Assembly (NCBI RefSeq): GCF_900094545.1
Contig: NZ_FMAH01000022.1
Span: 1-64,000, forward strand
DNA from: Martinezella miluonensis
Lineage (GTDB): Bacteria; Pseudomonadota; Alphaproteobacteria; Rhizobiales; Rhizobiaceae
Direction of reading: 5' to 3'
Length of the DNA stretch: 64,000 bases
Below, piece by piece: positions 37,071-50,000 of this stretch. The notes beneath the pieces are model-generated. The model had not been told where the DNA came from and did not search any database. It saw only the letters and a program-made list of their open reading frames with translations. The translations under genes were made by a program, and so were the position numbers. The first letter of the stretch is position 1; each line of letters opens with the position of its first letter.

Positions 37071-37754
37071 ATGACGATAGCCGCACCCCCGAAACGCACT
37101 TTTGACCCGATGATGCCGCGGATGGGGCACTATCGGCCAATTCCCGATACGGAAGACAAGGCCTTCAGTGGCTGGCTGCAAGGCCAGTTCGACGACTTGT
37201 TCTCATCGTCCGAAGCGCCGCCACGCTGCCCACATTGCCAAGGCGGCGAGACGGTGCTTGCCATGCGTGCGGCGCATCCAAAGCCAGTCTTGCCGGTGTT
37301 TCGCTGTGTTTCCTGCGACGTACATTTCCGGCGCACGACCGGTACGCCTATATCGAACTTGAAATTCCAGAACCTGGAGCAATTCATCCGGCTGTTATCG
37401 CAGCAACGGCCTGTCACCGAGGCGGCCGCCATCCTTGGCGTCAAGCCGGCGACAGTTACCCGCTGGATCAAGCGCACGCGGCAATGGATCCTCGAGCTCG
37501 ATCCGGCGGGCCAGTGGGAATCAAGGGTTAGGCTCGGCATGGAGATCCGGCCCGATATTGCCTGCCCGCATTGCGGAGTCCCGGATCGCATGCATTATCG
37601 CGGCTTTGCTGCGGACACCGGTGACCGCCAGTGCCGTTGCGATGCCTGCGGGCATTTCTGTCGTCTGTCCGGCGTGCTGCGCGACCAAGAACCCGGTTTC
37701 GTGCTCGAACATCGCGTCGTGGTACGTCCGCCTTCCTCGCGCCGCAAGGCCTGA
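37071..37754 (+). CDS. DUF746-type zinc-finger/HTH protein, transposon-associated
   Basis: A 227-residue protein. One zinc-binding site is formed by C53, C56, C79 and C82 (CPHC ... CVSC), and a second by C165, C168 with C188, C190 and C193. Between them is a helix-turn-helix (VTEAAAILGVKPATVTRWIKR, about 115-135) like the InsA-type DNA-binding domain of some insertion sequences. Such DUF746 proteins occur in mobile elements. It lies 284 bases upstream of the giant exoprotein gene. A broken copy of its C-terminal third lies at 51.1-51.4 kb in inverted orientation. No catalytic domain is seen. Confidence 0.75.
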   Translation: MTIAAPPKRTFDPMMPRMGHYRPIPDTEDKAFSGWLQGQFDDLFSSSEAPPRCPHCQGGETVLAMRAAHPKPVLPVFRCVSCDVHFRRTTGTPISNLKFQNLEQFIRLLSQQRPVTEAAAILGVKPATVTRWIKRTRQWILELDPAGQWESRVRLGMEIRPDIACPHCGVPDRMHYRGFAADTGDRQCRCDACGHFCRLSGVLRDQEPGFVLEHRVVVRPPSSRRKA

Positions 37755-38037
37755 GGCATCTGCGACAAGGCATCCGGAAACTATCCGTGATGCGTGTTCT
37801 ATCCCACTTTACCTATAGTCATTGGTGTAAAATTCACACACGCTTTACCAAATTTGCGCGAACTATCCAAAGTTTGCTCTCCATATCCGTGTAGTGAATT
37901 GACGTCTGCCACCAAGTCCATCAAGAAAAATCATCAATATGTGCCGCATGACGCGGCCTGGACGAGGCGAGAAGTAGGCTAGATGTTCCTGCGGGATCCG
38001 CGGACGTAGCCCGGCCTCAAAAGGGCGAGAGCGTAAC
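37755..38037. promoter_or_regulatory. Leader region of the giant exoprotein gene
   Basis: A 283-base gap between the DUF746-type gene and the exoprotein. It contains TTGGTGTAAAATTCACAC and other AT-rich blocks around 37800-37900 that could hold a promoter. GGGCGAGAG lies 7 bases before ATG 38038 as ribosome binding site. No TpsB transporter gene is present here, where it would often be found. Confidence 0.4.
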
Positions 38038-41000
38038 ATGGGCAAATATCCAAGGCAGGATTCTGGCAACGCCATTCATGGGCTCGTGCGCCTCGGACGC
38101 CAGTCGCTAGCCGTTACCCTCAGCACGCTTCTATTTCTGCAGCCGGCGATCGCCAATGCTCAGTCGGTCTCGGCAAGCACGACGGCACCCGCCGCCAATC
38201 AGCCAACTGTCGGCGCTGCGCCGAACGGTGTTCCGCTCGTGGATATCGTCACTCCGAACGGCGCTGGCCTGTCATATAATAAATACAACGACTTCAACGT
38301 CGGCACCCAGGGTCTGATCCTCAACAACTTCAAGGGCAATCAAGGTACCTCGAACCTCGGCGGGGTGACACCCGGCAATCCGAACCTCAATGCCTCGAAC
38401 CCGGCTTCGGTGATTTTGAATGAGGTGACCAGCGGCAACCGTTCGGCGCTGAATGGTCCCACCGAAGTGTTTGGTGGCAGAGCTGATGTTATAGTAGCGA
38501 ACCCTAATGGACTGACATGCAACGGCTGCGGCTTTATCAACACGCCGCATGCTACGTTGACCACCGGTGTTCCCAACATCGGCGCCGACGGTAGCCTGAC
38601 CGGCTTCACCGTCAATGGTGGCGACGTTACCTTCGAAGGGGCAGGGGGGAACTTTGCGGCTGCCCCCGGCACGGTCGATCTGTTCGACGTCGTTGCCCGC
38701 AACATCCATGTCAATGCGCCGATCTATGGCAAGACCGTGCGACTGACGGGCGGCGCCAGCAAATATGATTATGCCACGGGCGACTCGACGGCGCTGACGG
38801 CAACGTCAGGCACGCCGGAATATGCGATCGATGGCACCGCGCTGGGCGCCATGCAGGCCGATCGCATCAAGGTGGTCGTCACGGAAAAGGGCGCCGGCGT
38901 TAAAATGAGCGGCGATATGGCCGCCAATGCCGGTGAGTTGTCGCTATCATCAGATGGCAAGATCTCGATCGGCAATGCTTCTGGGCGGGATGGCGCCACC
39001 ATCACCTCGAAACAGAAGGTCACGGCAGCCAAGGTCACCTCGCAACAGAAACTCGCTGTCCGAGCTGACCAGGGCGTCACCCTGCAGACGGTCGCAGCCC
39101 TTAGCGACATTGTTCTGGCGAGCGGCGCTGGTCTCTTGAGCGTGTCGGGCGATGTCAACAGCGGTACGACCGTACAGATGAGCTCCGACGGCGGGATTGC
39201 TGTCGGAAGCGTGACGGCTGGCAATGGTGCGGCAACGCTTGTCGCCACCTCTGGCGATATCGCGATTGCCGGTGCTGCCAATAGCATCGGTGACCTCAGT
39301 CTGACAGCGACCTCCGGCTCGATCTCGGCCGCCTCGCTGCAGGGCAGCCAGAATATCGCCTTGAACGCCGCTCTCGATATTGCCGTTGCCGGCAATGTGC
39401 AGGGGCAGGGCAACGTCAATGCCACCGGCCGGTCGATCTCAGCCGGCAAGGTCATCTCCGGCATCAATATCGCCGCAACTAGCGCCGATCCAAACGGCAA
39501 TGTCGTGCTTGGTTCGGCGGGCAGCCTCGGCTTGACCGCCACTGGCGGCAATATCACGACGGGTGACCTGCTGTCGGCCGGCTCCTTCAGTGCCAGCTCC
39601 AGCGGTAGCATGAGCGCTGGCAGCATCCAGTCGGCCGGTGATCTGGCGGTGACCGCAGCGTCGCTCAATGCGAGCGGCATTACCGCCCATGGAGCGCTTA
39701 CGGTCAATACGGCAGGCGGTGGTGTTAACGTCAGCGGCCAGGTTCTGGCTGCGACCAACGTCCTGATCTCGGGTTCTACCCTTCAGGCCGGCGCCATTGC
39801 CGCTGGCGTCGACTTTGCGGCCACCGCTGCCAACGGCGGCGGTATTGTCCTCGGTTCGTCAGGCACGCTCGGTTTGACCGCCACGGCGGGCAATATCGTT
39901 GTCGATAAGTTGCTGTCGGCAGGCGACCTGACTGCTCAGGCCACCCTGTTGCAGGCAAATAACATCACGAGCCATGGTGCCGTCGGTATCACCGGCGGCG
40001 TCAATGTCGCAAACCAATTGCTCAGCGCTGGCAATATCACCATCAACGGCAACGCCAATGGCGTCAGCGCCGGTCTTCTTGCCTCCGGCGTCGACTTCGC
40101 TGCGACCAACGCGGCCGGCGGCAATATCGTGCTGGCGAGTGGCGGCGATTTGACCATCGACGACAGCGCTGGCGCCATCCAGGCTGGGACCGTGTTTGCA
40201 GCTGGTACGATCAATGCCACCGGCCGGGCCGTCACTGCCGACACGATCACCGGCCACAAGAATATCACTCTTTCCGGCGTGGTCGATGGCGTGGTTGTTA
40301 CCAGCCAGGGACTGGGAGGCGGTGACGTCTCTCTTTCCGGTTCGAGCATTAAGGCAGGGACCCTCGTCTCCGGTGTCGACTTCGCCAGGACTGCTGCCGC
40401 CAATGGCAGCATCGTGTTGGCTGGCAGTGGCGATTTGAACCTTACTTCGTCCGGCAACATCAATGCCGCTACGCTGCTGTCTGCCGGCAATCTCAGCTCT
40501 GCCGGCGTCGCTGTCACTGCGGACAGCATGGCCGCCCATGGCGACATGACGCTCGGGGGCGCGATCAGCGTCACGGAACAGATCCTCGGGTCTGGCAACG
40601 TCTCGATTACCGGCCAGAGCTTGTCAGCCCAGACGGTCGTTGCTGGCATTGACTTCGATGCAACCAATAGGGCAGGGGGCAATATCGCCCTTGGCCAATC
40701 TGGCGACCTGACCGTGTCGGTCAATGGCGCCGTGGCGGCGCCAACCATGCAGGCGGCAGGTGTCATCGATGTCAGCGGTATGTCCGTCGCCGCAGGTTCG
40801 GTCACGGGCCACAAGGGTATTACTCTTTCCGGTGCCACCACGGTCAGCGGTCAAATTCTGGGCGGCGGCGCTATCGGCATCTCCGGGCCAGGCATCAAAG
40901 CCGGCACGATCGTTTCCGGCGTCGATTTCGCCAGGACCGCTGCTGCCAACGGAAACATCATCCAGGCGACAAGCGGTGACCTGACGCTTGCGTCGACGGG

Positions 41001-44000
41001 ATCCATTGACGTCGGTACGTTGCTGTCGGCCGGGGCACTTTCAGCAAATGGCACGACGGTAACCTCCAATGCGATGACCGCTCATGGCGACATGACGCTT
41101 GGTGGCGCGATTAGCGTCACGGATCAGATCCTCGCATCTGGTAACATATCCATCACCGGCCAGAGCCTGAAGGCGCAAACCCTTGTCGCCGGCATCGATT
41201 TCGATGCCACCAATGCGGCGGGTGGCAACATCGTGCTTGGCCACGCGGGTGATCTGAAAGTATCGGTTGGTGGTGGCGTTGCGGCCTCGACGATGCAGGC
41301 TGCCGGCGCCGTCAACGCCGGCGGTGCGACCATTACCGCCGACGCCATCACTGGTCACAAGGATATCACGCTTTCCGGAGCCGCAGTCGGAGGCGTGACT
41401 GTCCGCAACCAGGTGCTTGGCGGCGGCAATGTTGCCATCTCGGGCTCCGACATCAAGGCTGGCGCGATCGTTTCCGGCGTGGATTTCGCCAGAACCGCCG
41501 CTGCCAACGGCAATATCGTACTCGCCAGCAGCGGCGATCTGACGCTGGCCTCCGCCGGCAATATCGACACTGGTACGTTGCTGTCGGCTGGCGCGCTTTC
41601 GACCAGCGGCGCGGCCGTGAACGCGGATGCCGTCACAGCGCACGGCGATGTGACGCTTAATGGCGCGACTACGGTCACCGGTCAGATCCTCGGCGCCGGC
41701 AACGTGTCGATCACTGGTCAGAGCCTGTCGGCCCAAACGATTGTCGCCGGCATCGACTTTGCTGCCACCAATGCGGCCGGCGGCAATATCGTTCTCGGCC
41801 AGACCGCGACGATTGCAGGCAATCGCGCTGGGGATTTGACGACCCAGCTCAGTGGTGGGCTCTCCGCATCGACGCTTCAGGCCGCTGGCGGCATCAACGT
41901 CAATGCCGCTACCGTGACCGCCGATACCGTCACCGGCCACAGGGATATCGCGCTCGCCGGTGCGACAACCGTCAATGGCCAAGTCCTTGGCGGTAGAAAT
42001 ATCAGCGTTTCAGGCCCGAGCATAGCAGCCGGGGCAATCGTCTCCGGTGTCGACTTCGCTGGAACCGCTGCCGCCAACGGCAATATCGTCCAGACGTCGA
42101 GCGGCGATATCTCGCTAACCTCGACCGGTAATCTCACTGTTGGCACGCTATTGTCGGCGGGTGGGCTTGCCGCACAGGCGATGGATCTAACGGCAAGCAA
42201 CATTACCAGCCATGGCAAGACCGATCTGAAGGCCAGCGGTACGGCCGCAAGCGGCCGCGTGAATGTGAGCGGCCAAGTGTTATCGGCCAGTGATCTCAAC
42301 ATCGACGGCGCCAGCCTCAACGCCGGTCTCCTGATCTCCGGTGTCGATTTCGCGGCGACCAATGCGAGCGGCGGCAACATCGTCCTCGGCCCGTCGGGCG
42401 CCATGAACCTTACCGTTGCTGGCAACGCCACAGCCGGCACGCTCCTGTCGGCCAGCGATTTCACGGCGAATGCCGCCAATCTGCAGGCAAGCAGCATCAC
42501 CAGCCACGGCAAAGTCGGTGTTGTCGGTAACGTCGATGTCAGCAACCAGATTCTTGCCGCCGGTGACCTCACGATTAGTGGCGGCAGCATCAGCGCGCCG
42601 ACGCTGATCACCGGCGTCGACTTTGCTGCCACCAATGCGGCTGGCGGCAATATCGTGCTGGCTTCGTCGGGAGCCATGAATCTGACGGCTTCCGGCAATA
42701 TCACGGCTGGAACGATCCTGTCCGCCGGGGACATCACGGCGAATGCGGCTGATCTCATTGCCGACAGCATCACCGCTCATGGCAATGCAGGCATTGTCGG
42801 CAATGTCGATGTCAGCAACCAGATCATTGCCGCTGGCAATCTCACGGTTAGCGGCGGTCACATCAACGCGCCGACGCTGATCTCCGGCATCGATTTCGCG
42901 GCCACCAATGCCGCGGGCGGCGGTATTGTGCTCGGAACTGCCGCGACGATTGCAGGCAATCGCGCCGGCGATATAAATCTGACCGCGTCTGCCGGCATAG
43001 CCACGCGGACCATGCTGTCGGCCGGCAATATCGACGCCAGTGGCGCTGCGATCACAGCCAACGCCGTGACCGGGCATGGCGACATCACCCTTGCCGGCAG
43101 CAACAGCGTCAATGTGTCGGGTCAGCTTCTCGGTGCCGGCGACGTCCTGCTCTCCGGTTCGACTGTCCAACTGGGTCAAGCCGTTACCGGCGTCGACTTC
43201 GCCGCCACCGCGCAATCGGCCAACGGCGCCATCGCTCTCGGATCAAGCGGCGACCTGACCATCAACGCCGGAAGTGCGTCGGCCAGCACGTTGATTGTCG
43301 CCGGCGGCCTCAATGTGGCGGCGAGCGCGTTTACCGGCGGCAACATCACGGGCCACGGTGCGGTCGCAATCGGTTCGTCCACCAGTCCCGGCACAGTCAA
43401 GATCAATGGCCAGCTCCTTGGTGCCAGCAATGTCTCACTCATCGGATCTGCCGTCAGCGGTAACGTCATCGCCGCCGGTGTCGATTTTTCGGCGATGGAC
43501 CAATCGGGCGCCGGTAACGTCATTCTAGGCCAGGCTGGCGACCTGACGCTCACAGCCACTGCAGGTGACATCTCTTTTAACAGCCTGCTTGCTGCTGGGA
43601 CCATCACGGCCAACGCGGCGAACAATGTCAGCGCCAATGCCGTCGCCCATGGCGACCTGACCATTGGCGCCGGTAACGCGATCACGCTCAGCGGCCAATC
43701 GCTCGGCACTGGCAACGTCAACCTCAACGCCCGCTCGATCACCATCGACACGCTGGTCTCCGGCGTCGACTTTGCCGCCACCAATGCGTCATCCAATGGC
43801 AGCCTGATGCTGCGGCGCGCCGGCGCAATGACACTTGCCGCCTCCAACGGCAGCCTCAGCGCCAACGCATTGCTTTCGGGCGGCAATCTTGCCGCCACGG
43901 CGACGCAGAATATCAGCTATAACAGCCTGCAAAGCCTGGGCAATGCCGCGCTGACCAGCCCAGGCGCCATTGCCTATACCAGCACCACCCGCGTCGGCGG

Positions 44001-47000
44001 CAATCTGACGCTCAACACCGGTGCACTCGATCTGTCCGGCAGCAGAGGCAGCCGGATGGCCGGCGGTGGCACGCTGATCGTCAACGCCGCCTCCGCCAAT
44101 CTTGCGGGCAGCAATCTTGTCTTCGGTGGCCTGACCCTCAATCTGTCGGGCAACGCCGATCTTTCGAACGCGCAGGTCAGCACTGTTACCAATGCCGGCG
44201 GCTCCGGCGATATCAGCATATCCGCGGCAGGTCTTACCACGACGGCTGCCACCGCGCTGCTTGCGGCGCACGACCTGACGCTGAACCTGCCGTCGCTCGG
44301 CAATATCGGGCAGCTGGCGGCCGGCAACAACCTTGCCCTCAACATCGCAGGCGATTTCTACAACAGCCCGTCCGGCCTCGTCTTTGCCGGCAATAACGCC
44401 AACCTCTTCGTCGGCGGCACGCTCACCAACGATCAGGGCGCTATCCTATCCGGCAATGGCCTTACCATCGCCGGGCCGGGCGGCGGTCAGAGAAACGGTG
44501 CCGTCGTCAATTCCGCCGGTCTCATTCAGTCGGGCGGCAGTTTGTCGATCCTGACCAATGGCCTGAGCAACGTCACGACCTCGGCTCCGGCAATCCAGCG
44601 CAATGTGCAGATCTCCAACGCCATCCTCAGCGCCTACGACGTGATCACCAGGACTTACCGCTGCGAGACCCGCTGCAACGGCTCGGGGGATCATGATCCC
44701 CCGACATATACCTGGATACAAGCCGTCGATCATCTGGTCAGCCAGATCGTTTCGCAGGATCAGTTGATCAGTGGGGCTGGCGCTTCCGCGCAGATCCGTG
44801 CGGGCGGAGACCTGACCATCAATGCGACCAACCTGTGGAATTCCTACAGCTCGATCAAGTCCGACGGCAACATGTTGCTCACCGTCGCAGGCACGCTCAC
44901 CAATGACGGCGCAACGCTGAACCGCGTCACCCAGACGATCTGCGACAGCAGTACTCCATGCCAATACTACCCAGACGTCGTCTCCTCCGACCCGACTCAA
45001 GGCGGGCTGGATTGCAGCGGCCCCAATCGCCCCTGCATCGGTAGCAATGACCCGGCGCTCACCTATGCGCCGAATCCTAATGGCACACGCGATCCCTCGC
45101 GGGATCTGAACCCCGGCTCCACGGTCGGCGTGCAGGTGGTCGGCGCCATCTCGGGCGTTATTCAGGCGCACGGAAGCCAGACCATCAATGGCGGCGGTGC
45201 GATCAACAATGTCGCGTCCAACGGTTCGATCAACGGTGGCGTTGTGATTGACGCGCCGGCGACGGCAAACAATCCACTTGGCGCCCTCAACAGCATGACG
45301 GCTGGCGGTGCTTTGTTCAATGTCAGTGCGGTGCTTTCAAGCGTAGCAGCCAATGGTGGCGCCAACGCGAATAGCGGCCCGTCGCTTACCGGAAACGGTT
45401 CGACGCTCGGTTCAGGTCCAACAATCGGCGGCAACAATCTGAGGGCGGTCGGTGCTTCGGTCACCAGCAACGGTTTAACAGCTGCCACCGGTCCTTCGAT
45501 CGGTGCGAATGCACTGACGACGGGCACCACGTCGGTTAATCCGAATAGCCTGATAGGCAAGCTCACCGCTGCGATCGGCAATAGCGGCAATCTCACTCAG
45601 ATCCTGCAGACGAACGGTGCTCAGCTCGCCTCGCTTGCCAAGCCGCAATCGGGCGGCGTCGGCGGCACGGTCCCAGGGCAGGTCTTCCTGTTCGAAACAC
45701 GGGCTGCCTTCCTCGACGTGTCGAAGTTCTATGGTTCGGCTTATTTTATAGACCGGGTTGGCTACACGCCTGAGACCAAGGTTCCCTTCCTCGGCGACGC
45801 CTATTTCGACAACCAGCTCATCGACGAGCAGATGCGGCAACTGGTTGGCAACGGCCTTGGAGCCGGTTCCTTCGTTCCCGGTGATAACGCCACCGACCAG
45901 ATGAAGACGTTGCTCGACAATGGCGTCGCTTACGCCGAGGCGCATGGCCTTGGTCTCGGACAGCCGCTGACGCCCGAGCAGGCCGCGTCGCTGACGCAGT
46001 CGATGGTCATCTACCAGACCGAGATCGTCGACGGCGCGCCGGTGCTGGTGCCGGTCGTCTATCTCTCGGCGGCCGATCGCGCCAAAACCACGTCCGCGGC
46101 CACCATCGCCGGCAACACCGTCAGCATCGATGCCGGGAGTGTCGACAATTCCGGCGCGATTGCCGCCGCCGACGGCATGACCATCAACGCGGGCAGCATC
46201 AAGGCCAATGGCGGCGCTTTCCTTGCCGGCGGCAACATGAATCTCAATGCCGAGAACGGCATCACGCTTGCCGCCCAGACCATGAACATCGGCGGGCAAA
46301 CCGTCGTTGCCGCCAATGGCGGCGTCACGGCCGGCGGCAATCTGAAGATGGATGCCGGCGCCGGCAGCCTGACGCTGAGCGGCACCAAGGTCGCCGCCGG
46401 CGGCAGCGCGCAGCTCTCCGGCCAGACCATAACGCTCGGCGCCGTCAAGCAGGAGAATGGCGGTGTCCAGACGCTTTCCGGCACCACCGTAACCACGGGC
46501 GGCAATCTCAGCATCGCCGGCACCAACGGCGTCAACATCATCGCCAGCTCCGCCAAGGTCGGTGGCGACCTGTCCGTTCTCACCGCGAACGGCTCGGTCA
46601 ACATCATCTCCGCCGGCGTCGACAATACCGTTCTCAGCAAGGACCGGCTGAACCTTTCCCTGGGCGGCACGGTCACGACCACGACCAGCCAGATCCAGCA
46701 GGGCTCGTCGCTCATCGCCGGCGGCGCCATGCTGATATCGGGCAATCAGGGTGTGCTGATCGGTGGCTCGTCGCTTGCGGCTGGCGGCAATCTCGGCATC
46801 GTCTCGACGAATGGCAATATCGCGATCACGGCCTCGCAGGACCAGACCACGAGCCAATCGAAGACGATTGCCGGTGCCGCCAATGGCTACAAAGGCGGCC
46901 AGTCGTCCTCGACCGCCGTTACCAATAACGCGTCCTCCATTACCTCGCAAAACGGTGGTGTGACGGTTCAGGCGGATTCTGGAAATATCAGTGTCATCGG

Positions 47001-50000
47001 TTCCGATATTGCCGCCGAGGGTGGCGCGGCCAATCTCGTCGCCAAGCGCGATGTCACCATCGGCGAAGCGACTGACAGCGCATCGTCGTCCGGCAGCAGC
47101 GGCAAGACGAAGCACAGCGAGGCGACGACCACGGCAGAAGGGTCGTCGATTTCGGGCCAGACGGGCGTCAATATCGCGTCGACAGGCGGTAACGTCACGA
47201 TCTCTGCCTCTGATGTCACCGCCGGTGATGCGACCCACTCGGCTAATGCCAATATCAGCGCTGCCGGCAACATCGTCATCGCCTCTGGCAAGGACACCGA
47301 CGAAACCACCTCCGACAGCAAGAAGAGCGGTTTCCTGTCTTCCTCGAAGACCCATACGCATACCTACGACGAGGACACGGTCGGCTCCTCGATCTCGGCA
47401 TCTGGCAACGTCAACGTCGCCGCCGGCAATGAGACCGTCGTCTCCGGTTCCAGCATTGCCGCCGGCAACAATCTCTCCTTGTCCGGCTCGACCGTCACGG
47501 TCATGGGTGCCGAGGAAGAGCATGAGAGCGACAAGCAGACCAAGAAGTCCGGCATCGGCGTTGGGTCCGGCGGTGGCTTTATCTCGATCTATGGCAGCCA
47601 CAGCAAGACGATCAGCGAAAGCTCGACCGATAATGTCGGCTCGACGCTTTCCGCCGCCAATGGCAACGTCACGCTCAACGCGACCAAGGGTGATCTCAAC
47701 ATCATCGGCTCGTCGATCGCCGCTACCAATGGCGACGTGAACGGAACAGCGGCTGGCGACATCAACATCCTCCCCGGCCATGAGAGCGACCAATCCTCGA
47801 AGAGCGACAAGCGCTCCGGCTTCGGCATCCAGGTCTCGACCAATGGTGGCGGTGCCTCGATCGGCATCGGCGTCGGGCGCTTTACCGATCAAGTTAACCA
47901 GAGTGCCGAGACGAATGCGGTATCCACTATCAAGGCTGGCGGAGATATCACGCTTAAGGCAGGCGATACGTTCAACGATCAAGCAGGTCAGATCGCCGCC
48001 GGCGGTGGCGTCACCATCCGGGGCGAGAACGGCATCAACATTCTCTCTGGCAATGACATTACCAACTTCGATGAGGTGGCCACCAGCTTCTTTGCCGGCG
48101 TCAGTGTCGGGGTTTCCTCAAGCTTCGTCGGCGCTGGCCAGAGCATCGAGAACCTCGCCTCCAAGCTCGGCAAAGTCACGGACGGCTATTCGGCGGCCAA
48201 TGTCGCCTTTGCCGGCATGCAGGCCTACGATGCGCTCTCCAGCCTCAAGGATGGCATCAATGCGGGTAACCTCGCCTCCGTCTCACTGACGGCCGGCTTT
48301 ACCTACTCGAAGAACGAGACCTCGGTTTCGACCTCGACACCAGTGCTGCCGACGATCTCAGGCAGATCGGTCGATATCTCGACAAATGGAGACTTCACCA
48401 GCCGAGGCTTGCAGATCTCGGCGATCGCCAATCCGGATCATGCTGCCGACCCATTGAATGGCAGCGTGCTGATCTCCGCGAACAATATCGACATGGCCGG
48501 CGCGCAGGCGACATCCAATGCCTCGTCGAGCAGTCAGTCGGCAGGCGCCAGCATCGGCGTGTCGGTCGGCGTCGGCATGGGCGGGGCGACTGGCATCACG
48601 CCGACAGCGAGCGTCTCGGCTGGTCAATCGAAGTCGTCGAGCTCGTCGACGACGCAGGTGATCTCCACCGTCAGCGCCACGAACAACATCACCTTCGTCT
48701 CGAAGGGCGACACGACGCTCAACAACACCGTCTTCTCTGCCGATACGATCGACGGCAAGGTCGGCGGCAATCTCAATATCGTCTCGACGCCGAACACCGG
48801 CAGCCAGTCGAACAGCTCAGCTTCGCTCGGCTTCTCCTTTACCGGTCCGACGATCGGCAGGAGCGACGACGGCTCGCCGCTACTGACCACAGCCAACGCC
48901 AGCTCTGCGCTTTCCGGCCTCACGCTAGGCGGCGTACAGCCGGGCTTCGGCTCGGGCAAAGGCTCGACAAACTGGATCGACACACCGGCAGGCCTCTATT
49001 CGCAGGGTGCCCAAACCATCACTGTTGGCGGCAATACCAATCTTGCCGCATCCGGGCTGATCTCGACTGACGGCCAGGTCAATCTCGATACCGGCACGCT
49101 CACCTGGTCCGACTTTGTCGGCACGCAGAAATACCAAGGCTTTGAGGTCAATGCCGATATCGACCTTTATTCCGGCAAGGATGCCAACGGAAAGATCAAG
49201 AACAATTCGAGCGCCAGCGGCAAATACCAGCTCGACGATGTCGAGCAGTCGGTCAAGGCGACGATCTCGAGCGGTGGCGGGGGTGCTGGCAACATCACTG
49301 TCCGCAATCCCGAACAGCAGGCCTCGCTCGAGCAAAGCGGCGCGACCCGGCCGGTGGATGCTATCAATACAGATCCAGCCCAGCAGAATGTCATCACCAA
49401 GGACAAGCATATCGATCTCGAGCCTTATGTCTCCGTCCAAAGCCTTCAGGCGGCGGTGATCGCCGGGCAGACGGTTGTTCAAGCAATCGGCAATGCGATC
49501 ACCAGAATGACGGCAGCTGGTGTGTTGACACCTCAGGATTCAAAAGCTGCCGTCGCGCTCGCCGCCTATGCCAATGACCCTAAGGTGCTGGCGCAGCTCG
49601 CCAGCTGCGGAGCAAATCACAGCGAAAACGAATATCACTTCTTCGATTGGCTGATTACACCGGCTTACGCCGATGCAGTTTCCTGCTCGATCACTACGGC
49701 TTCCGGAACCTATTGGATTACCCCGGACGGTGCATGGAACTGCTATACGCTATTCCGGAATTCTACCGGCGCTGTTCTCGGAGACACTGCCGCGGCCACG
49801 GCGGCACTGGCTTCGATCATGGTGCTTTTGACACCAGGAACGGCAGGGCAGGCGATCAACACCTCCAGGACGCTCGATGACGGAACCGTCGTCCAAATTA
49901 CGGGCCAGGCATCCGAGGTCCGACGTGTTGCGACGATCACGACACCCGACAATGCGACGATGTCGGTCGTCCTTAACTGCTATTCGACGAGCTGCGATCT

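Noticed and set aside
36865..37140. Possible RTX/haemolysin remnant on the minus strand
   Set aside because: Only a single short motif (GGDRFVF) was seen, with no series of calcium-binding nonapeptides.
39440..44000. The regular repeats in this region considered as a CRISPR array
   Set aside because: Repeat units are about 273 bases, degenerate and coding in frame; there are no short identical repeats with unique spacers.
38769..44271. Series of long minus-strand open frames opposite the giant exoprotein
   Set aside because: They follow from the regular repeat codon pattern of the exoprotein. Products are low-complexity and change frame with the repeat.
45475..47982. An 835-residue minus-strand open frame opposite the exoprotein
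   Set aside because: It is Arg/Gly/Asp-rich, lacks domains and lies entirely antisense to the haemagglutinin-type repeats.
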